Shown here piece by piece: positions 22,801-23,343 of a stretch of DNA of 23,343 nt (its first letter is position 1; every line of letters starts with the position of its first letter). The DNA lies in NCBI GenBank assembly GCA_048213135.1, contig PS015173.1, positions 132,360-155,702 of the forward strand. The letters are read 5' to 3'. Both the position numbers and the translations under genes were made by a program. The notes below the pieces were generated by a model. That model worked only from the letters and a program-made list of their open reading frames with translations, did not search any database and had not been told where the DNA came from. The stretch is from Reclinomonas americana ATCC 50394. Taxonomy: Eukaryota; Jakobida; Jakobea; Jakobida.

Positions 22801-23173
22801 AAGTGAGAAGAAACGAGCTGAATTCTTTTCGCAGACACGCAACACAATCCATCACCGTCTGCATCAGCGTGGGCGTCTGCAGGCGCCACCCGCAGCGACA
22901 AGACATCCTCGGCTACCACGACGGTGCCGCGAGTGGCGCGCACACGCACATCCAGCGTCGCGTGCGACACTGGCCGGGAGAGCCACAATTGCTTGCGATT
23001 GGCGATCCGCACAGAAGCAGCGTCCAGTCCGCCAGTCACCGACCACGTGAAGTCGGTGGAGTCGCCTGCAGGCTCGTGGGTGCTGTCGACATGCAGCGTG
23101 CCCAACGGCACAGACGGGCTCCACTTGCCGTCCTGGTAACTCAGTGGTTCGAAGCGAACGGTGGCCACGGTGG
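998..23173 (-). CDS. Giant multi-exon gene: cadherin-like domain plus 11 tandem FN3/NHL-propeller modules (partial at both ends)
   Basis: I place 97 exons, all bounded by GT and AG, joining in one frame for 14,369 nt (about 4,789 codons). Order of parts: cadherin-like exon, linker exon, then eleven modules of about 416-442 residues, each with six NHL blades (recurring VSTLAG, DGTG, ARFN.P, GLAVD, LYVAD and NHTIRKV motifs) flanked by the two halves of an FN3-like domain. NHL propellers are known as protein, RNA or glycan binding platforms, and FN3 and cadherin-like domains are typical of extracellular proteins. I therefore infer a surface or secreted adhesion protein. No signal peptide or membrane segment is visible because both ends lie outside the window. 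The upstream end is a splice acceptor, not a start codon. The downstream end enters the gap at 907..926 and probably resumes on the plus strand at position 4. Many residues of the NHL consensus are kept in every module, which argues against a pseudogene. No gene name is recognised. Confidence 0.9.
2417..4295 (-). CDS. Module 10: FN3-like domain with inserted NHL propeller
   Basis: Exons: 4060-4295, 3945-3991, 3753-3866, 3636-3687, 3369-3556, 2998-3310, 2806-2925, 2690-2735, 2417-2617 (1,317 nt). The N-half reads LRGTANANGSTATNS. The type 2 exon DIVVDTSDGCYIVDGT has a weak acceptor (an A-rich run before AG), but it is the only one that gives the conserved 47-nt length and phase. Blade 3 has RTAGREALYVAD with the two-residue insertion of modules 9 and 11, yet here the type 5/6 intron is kept (3311-3368). 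Exon 6 has NNCTVRK with GNCGTTDG plus two further cysteines (NGGCTTAQFSGCRG). The C-half is LTPSPSSVTGSSDTS, then TTYYFRVLE. Confidence 0.85.
4369..6178 (-). CDS. Module 9: FN3-like domain with inserted NHL propeller, exons 5 and 6 fused
   Basis: Exons: 5946-6178, 5832-5878, 5652-5765, 5536-5587, 4955-5473 (fused types 5+6, 519 nt), 4768-4887, 4646-4691, 4369-4563 (1,326 nt, eight exons). The fused exon reads straight through GGNHTIRRMSLNGSV, exactly where seven of the other modules and module 10 have a phase-2 intron, so the intron has been cleanly lost. The N-half reads LNGSINAQGSGTVAASF. Blade 3 carries a two-residue insertion (TAGRECLYIAD) that is also present in modules 10 and 11. The type 8 exon is YGIAVNFVLGGLVVTG. 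The C-half reads FSSSPSTVSGSSNTS and ITYYFRVNGG. Confidence 0.87.
6249..8528 (-). CDS. Module 8: FN3-like domain with inserted NHL propeller (one intron contains an assembly gap)
   Basis: Exons: 8299-8528, 8187-8233, 7997-8107, 7868-7919, 7226-7407, 6836-7154, 6637-6753, 6524-6569, 6249-6452 (1,308 nt). All nine exons are present. The 369-N gap sits wholly between exon 4 (donor at 7867, GTGAGT) and exon 5 (acceptor at 7408). The N-half reads NAQGSGTVSASFELALSSS. Blade 3 has AQFSSNAGLAVDS, sharing the missing proline with module 7. Cysteine pairs occur at NCSIRK with GSCSRTDG and, one blade later, at NNNCIRL with GTCASG. The C-half is AASPSSVTGASNTG with STTYYYRAATDYGLYG. Confidence 0.87.
7420..7439. 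repeat. CA/CG dinucleotide repeat at the gap edge
   Basis: Alternating ACAC and ACGC units run into the N stretch, so the gap probably marks an unresolved microsatellite. Confidence 0.8.
7440..7808. other. Assembly gap (369 N) inside the module 8 intron 4
   Basis: The gap falls between an intact acceptor at 7408 and an intact donor at 7867, so no coding sequence is lost. It begins in a CA/CG-rich microsatellite (7420-7439). The known flanks already total 91 nt, more than the 55-79 nt normal for this intron class, so the gap is probably an expanded dinucleotide repeat. The stretch 7408-7867 holds no gene that I can see. Confidence 0.9.
8603..10438 (-). CDS. Module 7: FN3-like domain with inserted NHL propeller
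   Basis: Exons: 10212-10438, 10101-10147, 9909-10019, 9800-9851, 9545-9726, 9166-9484, 8983-9099, 8881-8926, 8603-8803 (1,302 nt). The N-half is SGTINAQGISGASAAFEV. Blade 3 reads AAQFNSNGGLAVDS, so the usual proline before GLAVD is replaced; module 8 shares this change. Exon 6 has the cysteine pair NNCSIRK and GSCAYTDG and closely matches module 8 in protein and DNA. The final blade includes VNNFSVRQISSAGLVSSLAG. The C-half reads ITASPSTVSGTSDTS and LYYYRASSDNGQYG. Exon 7 is 117 nt, one codon shorter than usual, again as in module 8. Confidence 0.88.
10513..12363 (-). CDS. Module 6: FN3-like domain with inserted NHL propeller
   Basis: Exons: 12137-12363, 12023-12069, 11845-11955, 11735-11786, 11480-11661, 11095-11413, 10908-11027, 10785-10830, 10513-10707 (1,299 nt). 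The type 1 exon (NAQGISGASAAFDVALSSS) is nearly identical in protein, and clearly similar in DNA, to that of module 7. By contrast the middle of the module resembles module 5 (RLCVDNSGTVFVPDNG, ISGATVSTLAG). Blade 6 is degenerate: exon 7 ends SAFSSLFSHP rather than ARFN.P. The acceptor of exon 10908-11027 was set by the phase-0 QSLSTIRQV reading, parallel to QNYSTIRQI in module 5. The C-half is FTASPSTVSGTSNTS with STTYYYRATSDNAQYG. Confidence 0.87.
12435..14279 (-). CDS. Module 5: FN3-like domain with inserted NHL propeller
   Basis: Exons: 14053-14279, 13936-13982, 13743-13853, 13636-13687, 13377-13558, 12997-13315, 12803-12925, 12701-12746, 12435-12629 (1,302 nt). The N-half reads VTTGSSSSVTAI and NAQGISGVTAAFEV. 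The 47-nt exon reads RLCIDNAGNAYIPDHG. Exon 6 contains ISGATVSTIAG and an atypical blade 5 edge, GTGSTMGIVQSITV, where ARFN.P is expected. Module 6 has a similarly altered stretch (AATIGKPYALTV), so the two probably share it by descent. The C-half is SASPSTASGTSNTS followed by LLPSTTYYYRAASDNGQYG. Exon sizes match the commonest set exactly, apart from three extra bases in exon 7. Confidence 0.88.
14342..16291 (-). CDS. Module 4: FN3-like domain with inserted NHL propeller
   Basis: Exons: 16062-16291, 15948-15994, 15762-15875, 15636-15687, 15383-15564, 14897-15203, 14709-14828, 14605-14650, 14342-14536 (1,293 nt). The N-half includes VTTQSATSVTAL and LNGSANANSG. Blade 1 ends with GICTDSSGSVFIADFS. 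A cysteine pair like the one in module 1 occurs here at blades 1/2 (SNCAIRKM with GSCGFVDG). Exon type 6 is 307 nt, about four residues shorter than usual, and reads FQFPAGLALRGNVLYVCDS. The C-half is LTASPSTLSGSTTT followed by GTTYNFRAVADDGQTG. The type 5/6 intron (15204-15382, 179 nt) is long and purine-rich on the plus strand. The other introns are 55-80 nt, apart from the 119-nt intron at 15876-15947 flank region being ordinary in length and content. Confidence 0.86.
15204..15382 (-). other. Long intron of module 4 with GA-rich content
   Basis: This is the intron between exon types 5 and 6 of module 4, 179 nt. It contains several GAGAAA and AAGAGA blocks on the plus strand. No coding sequence fits the module pattern in it. 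Confidence 0.75.
16304..16395. repeat. Purine-rich stretch in the intron between modules 3 and 4
   Basis: A G/A-rich plus-strand stretch inside the 151-nt intron 16292-16442, less regular than the larger tracts. It again extends an intron that would otherwise be about 70 nt. Confidence 0.65.
16443..18449 (-). CDS. Module 3: FN3-like domain with inserted NHL propeller
   Basis: Exons: 18223-18449, 18068-18117, 17890-18000, 17775-17826, 17474-17664, 17092-17410, 16908-17027, 16703-16748, 16443-16640 (1,314 nt). The type 1 exon opens right after a 449-nt intron and begins with a run of five threonines from ACC codons (ATTTTTSSATS), then LQGTANAQGG. The donor of this exon is ambiguous by a few bases: TAC before GTGCGT keeps phase 0 and joins SIRVDDFTGD, so I chose it. 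Blade 3 carries a proline run (GTQPPPSSGSANGTG). Exon 7 has cysteines at each end (CDAHVVRR and FNCA). The FN3 C-half is SSSPSTVSGSSSTS followed by STTYYFRPRL. Confidence 0.86.
16804..16839. repeat. (AC)18 microsatellite
   Basis: A perfect dinucleotide repeat of 36 nt within the 159-nt intron 16749-16907 of module 3. It is likely to be length-polymorphic. Confidence 0.95.
17724..17746. repeat. (TC)n microsatellite
   Basis: A perfect TC run of 23 nt within the 110-nt intron 17665-17774 of module 3. Here the coding strand carries the purines, unlike the larger tracts. Confidence 0.93.
18456..18815. repeat. Polypurine/polypyrimidine tract in a 449-nt intron
   Basis: The plus strand is almost pure A/G here, with many GGGAG, GGGTGAG and GAGA variants. 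It includes three exact copies of a 15-nt unit (agagggggaggaggg) at 18494-18538 and a run of GGTGAG hexamers near 18655-18690. On the coding strand it is a giant pyrimidine tract directly upstream of the acceptor at 18450. The intron is 18450-18898. The ORFs that cross it are low-complexity Arg/Glu/Gly or Ser/Pro/Leu and are not genes. The G runs and mirror symmetry could allow triplex or quadruplex structures. Confidence 0.92.
18899..20695 (-). CDS. Module 2: FN3-like domain with inserted NHL propeller, blade 1 reduced
   Basis: Exons: 20505-20695, 20399-20439, 20227-20340, 20106-20157, 19866-20050, 19484-19799, 19279-19401, 19171-19210, 18899-19099 (1,263 nt). The type 1 exon (191 nt instead of about 227) has the FN3 N-half (LNGSLSPRGSSTTT) but ends at ATLVASGFSGGW, without the DGTG..ARFN.P part of blade 1. 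The type 2 exon is the shortest of its class (41 nt, GITMDAAGNSYAPT). Blades 2-6 look complete, for example AGQAGSRDGTGSAARF and NLVYVGDV. The 40-nt type 8 exon reads RGMVVQDSTMMFVG. The C-half reads MSASPTSSTGTSTST and YFYLAADRTWG. A lone GVCGTADG cysteine and an AQLCTP cysteine share exon 7. Confidence 0.87.
20765..22654 (-). CDS. Module 1: FN3-like domain with inserted NHL propeller
   Basis: Exons: 22455-22654, 22346-22389, 22173-22283, 22057-22108, 21841-21995, 21342-21669, 21142-21261, 21028-21073, 20765-20956 (1,248 nt). The first exon has the FN3 N-half (VTVTTGASSQ, LLSGTLNPGG) running into blade 1 (SLLAGTANASGW). The last has the C-half (LTASPSTVSGSTTTN, GTTYYYQAAG). Exon type 5 is only 155 nt because blade 3 lacks the usual G..DGTG..ARF loop and reads STIASAATGLAASSPSDVAV. 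Exon type 6 carries a cysteine pair, NNCTVRK and GVCTSCTDG. The type 5/6 intron (171 nt) is swollen by a purine tract. All boundaries agree in phase. Confidence 0.88.
21690..21819. repeat. Polypurine tract in module 1 intron
   Basis: A tract of GGGA, GAGA and GGAGG motifs on the plus strand, with AGGG tandem runs near 21714-21730 and 21770-21785. It accounts for the length of the intron 21670-21840 (171 nt). It lies 20-150 nt upstream of the acceptor. Confidence 0.9.
22719..23173 (-). CDS. First visible exons: cadherin-like domain and short linker
   Basis: Exon 22856-23173 starts at an AG that follows a long pyrimidine tract on the coding strand. Its first complete codons read TVATVRFEP, and the ORF start there is GTG (Val), so it is not the gene start. 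The motifs LGTLHVDS, GDSTDFTWSVTGGLDAAS, LDVRVRAT and LSLRVAPAD follow the pattern of cadherin-like (CADG-type) repeats found in large bacterial and protist surface proteins. The exon ends in an acidic ADADADG-like stretch. Exon 22719-22778 (60 nt) encodes about 20 residues, roughly VPVSSADTTNKFSSRKFTTL, with no recognised domain. Both exons are phase 1 at each end and match the phase-1 boundary of the modules that follow, so these units could be shuffled without a frameshift. More cadherin-like repeats may lie upstream. The domain call rests on pattern alone. Confidence 0.7.
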
Positions 23174-23178
23174 CTGGC

Positions 23179-23343
23179 GAGAGAGGAAAGGGGGGAGGGA
23201 AAGGGTAGGGAGGGGGGGGGGGGAGGAGGAGGAGGGAGGGAAGGGAGGGAAGGGAAGGGGAATAGGAAAGGGGAGAGAGGAAGGGGGAGAGGAAGGGGTG
23301 AGAGGAAGGAGGGAGAGGAGGGAGGAGGGAAAGGTGGAAGAGG
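23179..23343. repeat. Polypurine tract in the intron upstream of the first visible exon
   Basis: The plus strand is nearly all A/G, including a run of 12 G at 23212-23223. On the coding strand it forms a pyrimidine tract leading into the acceptor at 23174. No coding exon is visible between 23174 and the window end. Confidence 0.9.

Noticed and set aside
22296-23168. A single 290-codon minus-strand ORF taken as one exon with a start at 23168
   Set aside because: The start is GTG, and the frame crosses two introns with good donors and acceptors (22655-22718 and 22779-22855). The spliced version keeps phase and gives recognisable domains.
11-23168. RNA genes, promoters, polyadenylation sites and CRISPR arrays
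   Set aside because: None could be supported. The introns are too short to hold other genes, and the gene ends lie outside the window.
998-23173. Bacterial origin or contamination, suggested by the bacterial-style FN3 motifs
   Set aside because: About a hundred phase-consistent GT-AG introns show a eukaryotic nuclear gene. Ancient acquisition of the domain remains possible but cannot be tested here.

Overview
The window is intron-rich eukaryotic DNA, almost entirely filled by one giant gene that runs off both ends. No start codon, stop codon, promoter, RNA gene or transposon is visible. The species cannot be named from the sequence. Dense introns of about 55-80 nt, GC-leaning exons and a cadherin-like domain would fit a choanoflagellate or another unicellular relative of animals, but that is a weak inference.

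Layout: reading the minus strand from 23343 to 927, I can place 97 exons (998..23173). They join in one open frame of 14,369 nt, about 4,789 codons, with no frameshift. First come a cadherin-like exon and a short linker exon (22719..23173). Then come eleven tandem modules of about 416-442 residues. Each module is normally nine exons of nearly constant size (about 227, 47, 111/114, 52, 182, 319, 120, 46 and 195-204 nt) with the same intron-phase series in every copy (exon start to end: 1-0, 0-2, 2-2, 2-0, 0-2, 2-0, 0-0, 0-1, 1-1). Each module holds a six-bladed NHL beta-propeller. Exon type 1 carries the N-terminal half of a fibronectin-III-like domain and exon type 9 the C-terminal half, so the propeller appears to be inserted into that domain. 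This would give a chain of FN3 domains, each carrying a propeller. I infer a cell-surface or secreted adhesion or binding protein.

Positions 1..906 carry the same gene on the plus strand: exon types 8 and 9 of module 11, then types 1, 2 and part of 3 of module 12. They continue exactly where the minus-strand gene stops at the 20-N gap (907..926). The simplest reading is that this piece is placed in inverted orientation in the assembly, and that position 1 really abuts position 927.

Other features are a 369-N gap lying entirely inside one intron, long polypurine tracts and microsatellites that account for the unusually long introns, a recurrent odd splice donor (GTTGCGT), two module-specific intron losses, co-occurring cysteine pairs, and evidence that modules duplicated in a register different from the domain boundaries.
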